A stretch of DNA of 64,000 nucleotides from Carposina sasakii. Taxonomy: Eukaryota > Arthropoda > Insecta > Lepidoptera > Carposinidae. Positions 24,319 through 35,311 of this stretch are shown piece after piece. Position numbers and translations under genes: made by a program. The stretch is from assembly GCA_014607495.2 (NCBI GenBank), contig CP053153.1, forward strand, positions 13,206,001 to 13,270,000, written 5' to 3'. Below the pieces are notes generated by a model. The model worked only from the letters and a program-made list of their open reading frames with translations, had not been told where the DNA came from and did no database searches. Within the stretch, counting starts at the first letter, position 1, and every line of letters begins with the position of its first letter.

Positions 24319-25849
24319 TGCTAGCCCACTGTCATGGTTGAGGTCATGGTTAACGCTGTGTGATATGATATGACATGTCACATGGCATGACTTGTTTCAC
24401 ATCGCTTGTTGTGCAATAATGAATCCATATTCTGTTTAAAGTATTATTACAGTGACCCATTATTATTATTATCATTATTATTATATTAAGTTTCTATGTT
24501 CTAATATTAAAAAAGAAACAATTGTAAATCATACAATCAAACACATGCGACTTCCTTTAGACAATTCCATCTAGGTGCAAGTACAAAAAACGCTAAATTT
24601 CCGATGTCACATCCGATAGTACAGACATACGTGCGCATAAAAAATCTTGACAAAACTGTATCGACCACTTTAACTTTTCACCTCGCGGATTGCACAATAG
24701 GATATGTCTCGAGTATATAAAGCTCGGAATCCTTTGGCGGTTTTGTTGTTACGTGCATGAATATGCTGGTATGTGTATTAAGGTATAAGAAAAAGTGGTA
24801 GTGTGGGAAAGATTGGTGGTGAAAAAACACCACATCTGCGCTATTCAAGCCGACTCAATGGGATGGGACGTAACTCTATATCGTTGTAGCGATGAGTTTA
24901 TCATTATCACTCTAATGTCTTGTTCCATCTTGGGTTTTTGTTTTAAGCTGGTGTTTAAGCAATAACTAAGTAAGTAAAGCTGAAGACTAAATATTTTCTT
25001 GTCTTTATATATTTTAAAATAAAGTTTTTTAATGGTAATTACAAAGTCAGCGTTCATTGCATAAAAATATACATAATAACTATTTATGTCTAGGTACTGG
25101 AATGACTCCACGCAATATCATCCGCTAACTCAACAGAAAAACTAAAGTTTTTGAGTTACCTGATAGAATTGCTTTATTATTTAACTACCTAAAATATATT
25201 TTCGATGCGCATCCGCAATGTAAGTTGAAGCTAACTACTTAGTAGGTACGGTCAGTTCCCACAAGAGTGACGCGTAGCACGTAGAACATGCTACGAGTTA
25301 CGAGCCGACTACGGTAGATGTACTTACCTAAACTACGCAATACATTGCTGTTTTCATAAACATTACTTTTTGCCAAATAACTTTACATTTTGAATAGTTT
25401 TCGGACAGAAAACTTTTTGAAATCAATTTAAAATATTTGAAACTGTTGCACATTAAAAAATATTTATTTTGATAAATTACATACACCACTTCACACGTCA
25501 GAGTTACTTAGAGCGTCACCATGAACACATTCTCATAAGAGCCAGAGTGCATACCGATTACCTGCAATCATACTGACGGCTGCATCCTGCAATATTGTAG
25601 AATACTACGTAATAATACGAGTAGAACGACGCCTGCTAGATATTAATCTATAAAAAATATATTATACCTTCTCACAGATTGCGAAATATCTACACTGTTG
25701 ATGTAAAAATAAACTTGCTAAATAAAAGGGGTGTCCCTTCTGCTTGCAGTTTTCTTAATTAATATGACATACATATAGCTTAAGATCATTTTCGTTACCA
25801 GTAAATATATTGTGATATTTAACGTTAAAGCTTATATTTCTTTATACTA
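24319..25849. other. Non-coding stretch
   Basis: It contains a (TTA)n microsatellite near 24461-24492 and a TATA-like TATATAAAGC near 24715 with no recognisable transcript behind it. No exon was supported. Confidence 0.35.
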
Positions 25850-26047
25850 ATATTAATAAATGTGAAAGAAATGTGTGTGTATGTTTATCCTTCTTTCACG
25901 GCAAAACTACTGAATAATTTGAATGAAATTTGGTACACAAATAGTCTAGAGTCAGAGAAAGGACATAAGCTCCTTTTTAATTACGGTAGGTGGCATCACC
26001 GCGCGATAATCGAATACCGCGCGGACAAAGTCGCCGGCAACAACTAG
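25850..26047 (-). repeat. Dispersed retroposon fragment
   Basis: TATACTAATATTAATAAATG at the left and CGCGCGGACAAAGTCGCCGG near the right are the reverse-complement hallmarks of the common lepidopteran repeat that ends in AATATTAGTATA. The short + strand open frame over it is spurious. Confidence 0.55.
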
Positions 26048-26526
26048 TTTAGAATAAATCGTAAATAGTTCCGATTAGATTCGTTGTCTGGCGCTATATT
26101 GTTATAGTTGGCGACTTAGAAGTCCACTGTGCAAACATACATGTGTGCGTGTGACGTGCGCGAGCGTCAACTGTTGTGTGAGTACTGCTGAAAACCTAAA
26201 TTTCCCGCGCCGTGTCTCTAGAATGGACCCTTAAGCCTGTAAAACGGCGGTAGGCTCTCCTCTTACCGCGCGGAATTTCATAGACTATGTAACAAATTGT
26301 TATCAATATTGATTACAAAACAGTACTTACTGAAAATATAACATCCATCTTTTTTTTTTCATTTTTAATATGTAGTTTTTTGTTTTTCACGGCACCTCTT
26401 GGCATGGGACGATGACGCTAGCGGGCTTATTGTGACTATCATGTAAAAGAGTGCCGACTTTCTGATTTATGCCCTTTTGGCCGGTGCACTTTTTGCGTGA
26501 CATATTGTGTACCTACTATCTATTTG

Positions 26527-26640
26527 ATCGAATTGGTTCTACCCCCCTTTCTGTCTCAGCCATTTAAACTAAGAATAGAGATGGATAGACTTAACTAATT
26601 TTTAGGTTTATCTTCAGTGTGATAGTCAAAATTGATAGTA
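26527..26640. repeat. Diverged foldback element, family F1
   Basis: It shares with 18450 and 56452 the core CTGTCTCAGCCATTTAAAC / GGATAGACTTAACTAATTTTTAGG and the order of blocks, but the outer arms are decayed. Confidence 0.4.
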
Positions 26641-26774
26641 TATATGTATGTATTGCACGAAAAGCGTTGACCAGCCACGTGGGACTTAAAATAGGCTGAC
26701 AGATGAAACGTGGGTGTGTAATTAATTTGCATATCTCTGTCCGATATATAAATACACACTATTATCTCGTGGGC

Positions 26775-26915
26775 CTGTGCTGATGCGGAGCTTCACTAGA
26801 ATACATCAGCTGCTTCTCCTTTCTTGCATGTCGTAAGAGTCGACTAAGGAACTCGGGAATTCTTTCAGACGATAAGGTAGCAACTTGTTACTGATCATTT
26901 ACTACTCTCTCTATA
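26775..26915 (+). repeat. Dispersed repeat, CTTCACTAGAATACATC type
   Basis: CTTCACTAGAATACATCAGC, GTCGACTAAGGAACTCGGG and CAGACGATAAGGTAGCAACT recur, whole or in part and in either orientation, at 610-655, 35608-35665, 44240-44300, 48150-48238 and 59080-59170. The sequence has no coding content. Confidence 0.6.
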
Positions 26916-27699
26916 CAGCCTTGTCTAGCCTGTATGTATTATCTATCTAACCTCTGTGGTAAAACTGTAAAAGCATGGTGCTATTGTACTAACAGGCATG
27001 AAGGAAGGATTACGCTTTGAAGCTTTGCTATTGCGATCATATTTCGATCACTTTGTTGAGGTTCGTTTGATACTCTTTATTTCGTACCTAGACTTTTGAT
27101 TGTGTTTTTATGTTATAAAAACGGCCTCAACCTTTCCTGCACTTGGAAACATAATTATTATAGTATCCAGTATGTTCCTCACACATATATTATGATATAC
27201 CAGTACCTATCAATTTGAAATAAATAGACCATATTTGAATCGGTTCGACACTTTATCAGCGATAATGATCAAATCACAAAGATATCAGTTTCCGGTACAG
27301 GTATTGTGCGCAGGCGCTGCCGGATGTCATACTTTGTATAACACAGCTGGAAGGTAAAACTTTGATCAAATAAGTAGTTATTTGAGAACGCGGCTCTCTA
27401 CATTTATTAAATGGTTCAATTTAATTAAAAAAAATTAAATTACCCATAATAATATCTATTCGTAGTAGTATTTCAATTAAGAAATAAACGGGATGTGTGA
27501 ATCGTACATAATTTTGTAGATACAATCGGCATCAAAAACAAGCAGAGAAGCAAAGATACTCATTACGCATTGTATCCACAATCTAGTCGACAATGCTTTA
27601 AAAACTTTACTCCAAAGCTCACAAAGCGATGCATCAAGAACGCATCCTGAAAAATTAAAAATCTGAACGCAGTCTAAGCAGACCAAGTCAACAATCCAA

Positions 27700-28048
27700 G
27701 GATTTCCGAACTGCATTCGAGCGCGCCGCGACTCGCGATACAAAAAAGCAACAACATCCGACTCTAAAAATAAGCCCTATAATTACAGCGCAAAGCTGAA
27801 AGCGCATTGCTTTCGCTGCGTACGGTTGCCCTTGACAACTGAGACCCAGATACGCACACGAATGCACGAACACCGACGTATCCTTGCACACAGATCATGG
27901 AACGCACCCACACATCAGAATTTGAAGTTGCGTTCCGTTTTCGAGTTTCAAATCTTTTTTTTCGTGGAACGTTCTTTGTGCAATCCACAAAAGAGTTTCG
28001 TCTTGTGATTACTAGACGGGACGTTTGATCGGACTTCTGATGACGCAA
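27700..28048. promoter_or_regulatory. CpG-enriched patch with a second X-box-like motif
   Basis: A local rise in CpG with GTTGCCCTTGACAAC (27825-27839), which fits the RFX half-site pattern with a three-base spacer. No transcript start or exon can be shown. The overlapping minus-strand open frames have no recognised domain. Confidence 0.25.
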
Positions 28049-29999
28049 GTTTTGAATGTGCTAGAGTTTGTTTGATTTATGAATTAGGTTATTCCCTTAT
28101 TTGAATACCAATTAGAATAGGGCTAAAATAACTTAATTGTGTAGGTACAGTGAAGTAGAATTTTCTTATTTCTAAGTTGTAATTTGTAATAAATAATCAT
28201 TCCAATGAAGTCGAAATGAAACTCTAAACTGAAATGTATGGAAAAAGTACAAAATACCGAATGCTCAAAGCATCAAAGGGTTTTTATAAAAAGTTGCTCA
28301 GAGGGTGTTTGGGAGTACCTAAAAGAAAAAGTATCGCAAACGACTAGAGGAAAACCTCGTACCAACCCCAGTAGTTAAGGGGGAGGAACTGAAGTACGTC
28401 TCGTAACATATCTTCCCCCTTTTGATAGACAATGACATTGCACACTATAAAAATTAAGTTTACCCAAAAAAATTTGTGACTTGTCTTGTCTTCTAAAATA
28501 GACAACTTGCAAATACTTGCGAATGAAACCACAAAGAACTATTTTTCTAAATAATAATTTCTAAGTTCGTAATAATAATTTTTTAGCTCAATGTGAGTTG
28601 ACAATGTATTTTGTATTTACAGTACATACTGAACAGGAATCGAGACAACACATTGTACTGACGTCAAAGTTTCTGCTGATGAAGTCGATGAATTTCTCGA
28701 TATAAAAGACATCGAATGAATCGATACCTCAACGTGATTCGACGCAATCGAGTGAATACTAAAATAACAATCGGATGATATCGAATTCAAATATAGAAAT
28801 GGATGATAAATATAGTAAATTTTAAAAATAGTAGCGATTTATTTATAAAAGGACACGCGTTTTTCTGGTCACGTTTTTGGTTATAAGATTTCTACTTTCT
28901 ATGAAAGTAGGTTAGATTTTGGTTAATTTTAGCTTACGAAATTAAGTTGTAATTTTTGAAATATTATATATACAGGGTATATGTTAAGCGATTACAGGCT
29001 AAATAAAAATTACAAATGAAAAAAATGAGCTAAGCATTTTTCAATAATCACGTAATAAATAACTTCCAAAATAGCCAAAGGGAGACTAACTATAATTAAA
29101 CGCTGTCGTATCACGTATAAATCAAACCAAAAAGGCACAGTTTCGAATCGAGATACTTTCAAAAATAGTTCGCCCTTAAAATAGTTCCACCGAAATAGCG
29201 CGTAACCTATGAAAGATACGCGACTATTAATAGAAGTTTGTTTACCTCGCGAGAAATGTACATAGGCTGGTTACCCGAATCCTTTAGATCCGTATTCTCA
29301 AATTGGGCGGATAATAACCAAAGGAGCGGCCCATTTACAACTGGAAGCGAACTTATCACAGATTTCATGGATTTCTCTTTGTAGCTTTGCGTGAATTCAT
29401 TTTCTTTTTCGTTTTAAGCTAAGGGATATTTTTCTAGCCTTTATTGGTATGTTTAGCATTTGTAAATGCTTGCGATTTGCTGACTTAATAATGACTTGCA
29501 CTGATATTATGGTTAAACTTCTATATCTACATAGATACATTGTCACATAAAGTGTAACTTAATAACAACATAGAGCTTTTGTAGAGCGTTTGGAGGTTTC
29601 TATTTCATTGGTATAAAATCATTCCACCTACATACACTCGTAGAAGCGCAAGCCATGATTATCGCAAGCTAAGTTTAAAAAATACTCTGCTTTAAACGGA
29701 AACGAAAATAAATTCACGCATTACTACAAAGAGAAATTCACAATATGACATCGATTAGAACTCTGATACCTTCATACATAATACAAAATCGTTACAACAC
29801 ACGTTTAGTGCCACAATATCTTCGCATATCATAATCTCTGCTAATGCTTTCAGCTATTTCCACATTGCTGTAGGTATAGTGTTTATAATATAAATGTTTT
29901 TCTATGTCGTGGCAGATTAGATGCTAAAATTTTTGATGCGAAATTGATGCTAAAGCTTACTGTTGTCTGTCTATAGAATCTATGTCTAATCTATACATA
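28049..29999. other. Non-coding stretch with a TCGA-motif cluster
   Basis: No exon recognised. 28685-28795 holds an unusual cluster of GTCGATG, CTCGATA, ATCGAAT and ATCGATA motifs. A lone TACAGGGT-type element end lies near 28973. Confidence 0.35.
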
Positions 30000-30315
30000 T
30001 AATAAAAATGTAACGGATCACTGTCTGTACATGGAAGATATATGAGAAAAAATATTATAGGAGACCTTTATAAACGCAATAGGACCCAAAACGATGATTT
30101 TTGGAATTTTTGCCTGTTTGTCTGTGCGTTTGTGCACGCTAATCTCAGAAACGGCTGAACCGATTTCGATGCAGTTTTCAGGAATATATTGTGACAGGTC
30201 CCACTTAACATATAGGTTACTTTTTAATCCCCGAAAAATATTTTAATCCCGGATAATTTCGACATTTTGTTTTTTCTGTAGTCCACGCGTACGGAGTCGC
30301 GGGCGTCCACTAGTA
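30000..30315 (-). repeat. Dispersed retroposon, minus copy, uninterrupted
   Basis: The reverse complement of 49733-50042 over about 310 bp, from ACTAGTGGACGCCCGCGACT through AAACGGCTGAACCGATTTCG (as read on the + strand) to TAATAAAAATGTAACGG. It shows what the DIRS insertion site at 50 kb looked like before insertion. Confidence 0.7.
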
Positions 30316-30990
30316 GTGAATATACCTTAGTATAGGTACCATTATTGGACAGTTGACATTCGTAGTTGCTAGTACAGTTATTCGTTTTGGAGAATAATCC
30401 CACTTTTGTACTTAGTACCTACCCATGCTGAATGTCCACGTGGACGGACTAAGGTTTTGACGTCAGAAGTTAGTTTTTAATTTTCATCATTCACACTTCG
30501 CGCCAAAGAAGTTCGCGCTATACATCGATTCTTCCAATACAAAACAGGGGTTGAGCGCATGCGCGGCCCCTCATCGCTGTAAACATGTCACAGTGTGCCA
30601 TAACTTGCAAATTTTCCACATTTTCCACCTTCCTTTCGCACTTCCTGGAATATATTTCAGCGATGAAAATACCACATAATTTCGATTTTATGCCCCTATT
30701 CTGTTTCAAGGTAGGATAAATTGTCGGTGACGTATGGTATTGTTGTTAGACATTATGTGAATCAGAAGGAATATGCTATTAGATGTAAAGTGCAGGATTA
30801 TTCAATCTTCCAGTCCATCACGTTATGATGAAATACCTAGTTCCTATCCAATTCTTAGTTTTGATGTTTATCTTCTGGTTGATATCCTTGGTCTTGTTAT
30901 TTGTAATATTTGTATTTGTGGTAAGAAAAGCTAGTATAAGGACGTTATCTTGTAAATGATTGACACTAAATGCTGTGTATATTGTTTCAG
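30316..30990. other. Non-coding stretch upstream of the candidate exon
   Basis: No repeat or exon was recognised apart from a good acceptor at its right edge (GTATATTGTTTCAG ending at 30990). Confidence 0.35.
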
Positions 30991-31110
30991 ACTGGGGCCG
31001 GCCGTACGGATAGCACCCTTCACCAGTCGTCGCCACCTGAACTCAAAACCAAAAGCCAAGACATCCTCAAACCAAAGCCTCCAGTCATATCTTTCGTTTC
31101 GGAAAACTAA
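30991..31110 (+). CDS. Candidate exon (terminal coding exon or Tet 5' UTR)
   Basis: Directly after a strong acceptor (TTGTTTCAG), a phase-0 frame of 39 codons runs to TAA at 31108-31110. It has protein-like composition: TGAGRTDSTLHQSSPPEL then KSQDILKPKPPVISFVSEN. Two readings are possible. It could be the last exon of an unseen + strand gene or isoform. Alternatively the acceptor begins the exon that runs on without interruption into the Tet start at 31694, making this 5' UTR. No polyadenylation signal follows closely and no donor was convincing before 31694, which slightly favours UTR. I do not recognise the peptide. Confidence 0.35.
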   Translation, partial: TGAGRTDSTLHQSSPPELKTKSQDILKPKPPVISFVSEN

Positions 31111-31667
31111 ATATAAGCACTATTTTTTAACCTTTTAACGATAAAACTAAATCGTAAATAGTATACGCTAACTCCCAAACAGTACAAATTAATTTAAGTC
31201 TGAGTGATCGGTATTTACAATAAGAACCAGCCTTCGAACAAGCGAAAGAAGAAAATCTATCAACGACCAGTATTTAAACGTTCCAAAATAGTAGAAATCG
31301 TTAAACGAGTGCACAAAATATTTTATCGATCGTTAAAATTTTAATTACAAATCGATTCCTTGAGCATTTAAAAAAGTCAGCCAAAGATTTTTATAACCCT
31401 GTAGTTATAAGACTTGTGTAAGCTAAACTGCCTCTTATTAAGGACTTTTTATATTTATTTGATAGTTGGCAAACGAAGATTATTGTGATTAGTGTAGTGT
31501 ATACCAGTGTGCCGTATAATCGTAACATAAGTGCTATTTAGAAATCGGACTTTATTCTGACGGAGCCAGGTCTTAGAGTACAAATTAATAAGTTCCACAT
31601 GAACTGTAATTTAGACTTTACTAGAGCTTATTTTTATATGAGTGATAATTGTAGTGAAGTAGGCGCA

Positions 31668-31697
31668 ATGAAGTTACGTCGAGGCCGGGTGCCATGA
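31668..31697 (+). promoter_or_regulatory. Upstream ORF overlapping the Tet start codon (ATGA)
   Basis: ATG at 31668 opens a nine-codon frame (MKLRRGRVP) whose TGA at 31695-31697 overlaps the presumed Tet initiator ATG at 31694-31696 as ATGA. Ribosomes translating it would end exactly at the main start, an arrangement that can favour or restrict reinitiation. Its use is inference. Confidence 0.5.
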
Positions 31698-32830
31698 GCG
31701 AGACCTTGCGACCCGAGAACGGCGCGGAGGCGCACCTCCCCCCCTTCTCGAGCTTCGGCGACATGGCCGAGAACGAGCAGCGCATCCTCACGGCGGATGC
31801 GCGGCTGCTCGACCAGGCTACGTGGGAGTACTACGAGCGTACCGGCGACGCCGTCTCCGTCATCGCCAGCCAGGCGCAGTACCGTCCCTGGGAGCCGATG
31901 CCTATCACCGTCAACGCCAAGGACGCCATCCTGCGGGCGGGCTTCTCCTCCCCGCTCGAGTACCAGTCGGTCACGCTGCAGCCCATCGCCAACAAGTTGC
32001 CGTCCTTCCAGAGTCAGTTCCAGACGTTTCCCGAGTCCACCGTGATACCGGAGACGGGCCTGCCGAGCGTGACGCCGGTGCCCGTCACCGCCAGCCCCAC
32101 GCCGAGCGCCAGCCCTAGTCAGTTAACGCAGCTCACGCAGCTAACGGCGCCCTCGTCCCCCGCGCACCTCACCACCCTGGCGCAGGTCACTCCGCTGTCC
32201 ACCACGCTGACCACGCTCTCCCCGGTCAACGCCACCACATTCCATACCTTAACTGCCGTCAACCCGCGCAGCTACCCCATAGTTCCGGCGCCCATACAAG
32301 CTCGGGAGCTCACCACGGGTCAAACCTACATCGACGACCGACACATACAGCTTTACCAGCCCAATATCACCACGATCAACGCCTTTCCGGCTCAAAATGG
32401 AATCTTACACCAAAATGGTACAATACTCCACCAAAACGGGAGCTTACTCCAAAATATCCAGAACCCGACCGTAGTCCATGTGCTGAAGAATGAGCCTTTT
32501 GATATTAAGTCATTACAAGATAAGTACACACCTAATGGACTGCATCACAGTAATTTCCAAAATCCGATGTTGATCGACAACGGCTATGAGAAGAAGGTGA
32601 ATGGATTCAGTGGATCCTCGCCAACGAGGTCTGACTTTAGGAAGAAGGAGAGACGGAAAATGCGCGCGAACAGTTCTGAATCAGACTGCTCCAACATGGA
32701 GGTGGGGTCTGAGAGCAGCGGGCAGGTGGCTGCGGTGTCTTCCACAGCTGGGTTCAAATCGCCCATGCATGGAGCACCGCCTATGAACACTGGGCCGATG
32801 GAATTGGACGATATATCCAGTGAGAAACAG
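31694..32830 (+). CDS. Tet methylcytosine dioxygenase, first coding exon (N-terminal region)
   Basis: A 379-codon exon from ATG 31694 to the donor GTAAGC at 32831, phase 0. The N-terminal part is codon-biased and very GC-rich against the AT-rich surroundings. It encodes a mostly disordered region: an acidic start, then WEYYERTGDAVSVIASQAQY and YRPWEPMPITVNAKDAILRA, then Ser/Thr/Pro-rich tracts with repeated LTQLTQLT and LHQNGTILHQNGSLLQN, then a basic RKKERRKMRANSSESD segment before the splice. It is joined in frame to the CXXC exon 4.1 kb downstream, and that zinc finger is the basis for naming the gene. Tet proteins oxidise 5-methylcytosine in DNA (and in flies are linked to RNA or N6-adenine methylation). 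The catalytic exons are not in view. The start is chosen because it is the first ATG of the long frame, in context GTGCCATGA. Further open sequence past 32830 is intronic. Confidence 0.8.
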
Positions 32831-34616
32831 GTAAGCCTCCGCATTACTCTGTCCATGTTATTTCGCATTATTGGCCATACGATCCCTAATCAAGATGTCT
32901 TCCCTGGAGTAAGTAAATTATTTTGCCGTGTCATAATTAAGTTCTCGAAGTAAATTACTTCCATTTAAATTATAGCTCCGCTCTGATAAAGCATCTCGTA
33001 AATTTTCTGTTCATTTGTAACAAAACATCAGCTAAATGATAAACAAGTAAAAGGGAGATATAAAAAATCGTGAAGGACAGATTAATCTTTGCAATAGGCG
33101 AATTGTTTAAATAATCAACTTGAAAATTATGAAAAGCTGACTGAATATTCCGTGCAGATATGGGAATTCCGTAAAATTCGCATCGCGAAAGTAGATATTC
33201 GAGAGATCCCGAAAAAGACAAACTTTCCCCGTTTATTCCACCTTTTATTATTCGGGGAGCAGTTTTTATTCGGTCCCGAGTTTAGAAATGGCCAAACTCT
33301 CTGTCTTCGAGGCCATAAATTTAATAGTTAGCCGATTCGCTTGTTCTTCCAATAAATTAAGCTCTTCTTCGCTTAAAACACAAATTAAAGTCTGGCGATT
33401 TACGCGTGTTCTGCTTAGGAAATTTTATGTGTTTATGTATTTGAAATTTGAATAAATTGAGTTTATGAAGATTTAATTAACTAGATTTGGGAGCTTATGA
33501 AAAAATGCTGACTCACATTATTTTTCTCAAATCTGAAAATTGGAAATATTTACTAGAGTCAACGTACATTCTAGTACCTAGAAGTTTTTTTATGAATTGT
33601 TAGAGAGTTTCTGTGCAGGTTCCGAGTAAATTGCTTCATATAAAAACTGGACGTTGACTAGAAAAGGTCCATTCTGGCGACATTCTGGCAATAAATGTCA
33701 GTGTTTCCTATCATAGCACCTTTTCAGACATCTGCCTTGCTGGTACTTCTATTACTAATTAATAAGGAATTAACATTAGTAGTTTGTTTAGCTTAAAGTT
33801 TTTTTTTATGGATTGCCATTATATTTTTTGCTAAACCATTACTTAGATAACTATAGAAGTGGCACTATACCTTTATTCTTTCAACATCTCATTCTAATAT
33901 AAAGAAAGGAAAAGAAAGCATGATGCCTATAATTAATTAATATTAGATACTGTAAAAATTCATAAAATTGTTAGTATCCATTAAATAAGATTTTATCAGA
34001 TACATTTCGTGCACGCGATTGCAGAAGTGCAATTTGAAATTAAACAGTAATTTGGCATCATGCGACACATGCAATACTTATTTTTTCCTATAATGATTTT
34101 ATCATTAAAAATATTGATATATTTTGGATGATTAGGCATTTTAGTAATGTTTTTGAACTAATACGACAAGACAGGGAATGACTTTCACGGTAACAAAGTA
34201 GCCATATCTTTTTTCTTCAGAGATATATACGTTTTCTTTTTAAATAATTTTAGTATAGACAGCGAGCATTAAAAAAAATGTGGTTAATGCATATGACTCG
34301 GGAATTAAATTTCGAAATTTGATGAGAAATACGGGCTACGGCTTGCACCAAGAGTGGAAAAGAGAGAACTTTATTTATTATAATACAAAAGTAACTTCGG
34401 AAGCTCCGACGTTCATAAACGAATGACTCAAAAGGAAAACCCCATTACGAGTTTCCTATAATGCTCCGGTCACATGTCTGGCCAAAGAATTCGTCCTGTC
34501 GCGAATCATCATCGCGACACAAAATGTAATTCGCGCCGATGTCGGTAAATTGCCGCACATCAAAGGGTTTTATCGCGACAAAGTTCGTGTAGTTGGCCAC
34601 ACTTTGCGCGCTTGAG

Positions 34617-35311
34617 TAGAGATGGGTCGGATTAGGTAAAAATCGTACCTGTTCCACCTAATACTAATATTTCAAAAAACCTGTTCCTAATATTTATGCA
34701 GTATGGCCGGTCCATTACTATTAAGTGATCCATTACGTATTAGATAAATACGTAGAATATTTATTCAGTGAATATTTAGTATCGGTTTTCGGTGACTGAT
34801 CCATTACCTAATAAGTTATTTATTATTCTACGTAGAAAGAATAGTTGTGGAAATAAAAAATATCGTGATAATAGCGAAATGCGCTTTTTATATTAGGTGA
34901 AATTTTTTATAATTAGTTAAATTGTTTTTAGTTTGTGTCACATATTTTGTTTAAATAAAGTATTTTAATCTTGTAAAAAAAAAGGAAAAAAGTCGATCTG
35001 AACCCGGATTCGAACCAGGAATACTTGGTTTCGAGTTCGTCCGATTTGCCATCTGATCTATTATAAATTTGTTAGAGGTGGCGAAATTTACCTTCGTATT
35101 CTAATGATATTATAGTATATTGTAGTATGTATTTTTGCTAAATAATAAAATTGAAACTACTTAGACTATAGTCTAAGCCATACGGTTGATTTCCCTTAAT
35201 GAGATGCTATTTTATGCGATACCTAATACTCGATACGTTGTATTAGGTACCGACTAGTATTGAAAAATACCTAATCCACATACCTATTCCAATATTTATG
35301 CCTCACCTCTA
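34617..35311. mobile_element. hAT-like element nested in the previous one
   Basis: The outer ends are TAGAGATGGG and CACCTCTA, the terminal style of many hAT MITEs. Next inward, GGATTAGGTA pairs with TACCTAATCC on the right. The interior holds a decayed tRNA-like sequence. Target duplication is degenerate (TTGAG / TTGGAG) and not convincing. Confidence 0.5.
34985..35085 (-). repeat. Decayed tRNA-like sequence
   Basis: On the - strand, TGGTTCGAATCCGGGTTC matches an RNA polymerase III B box and T-arm, preceded by a poor A box. No complete cloverleaf forms, so this is a relic, perhaps related to the tRNA-like elements at 45933 and 62133. Confidence 0.4.

Noticed and set aside
24713..24725. TATA-box promoter (TATATAAAGC)
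   Set aside because: A single AT-rich motif with no associated exon or conserved initiator. It is expected by chance in this base composition.
31797..32118. Alternative-frame ORFs inside the Tet first coding exon
   Set aside because: They are shadows of the GC-rich Tet frame, which alone has a matching splice partner encoding a CXXC finger.
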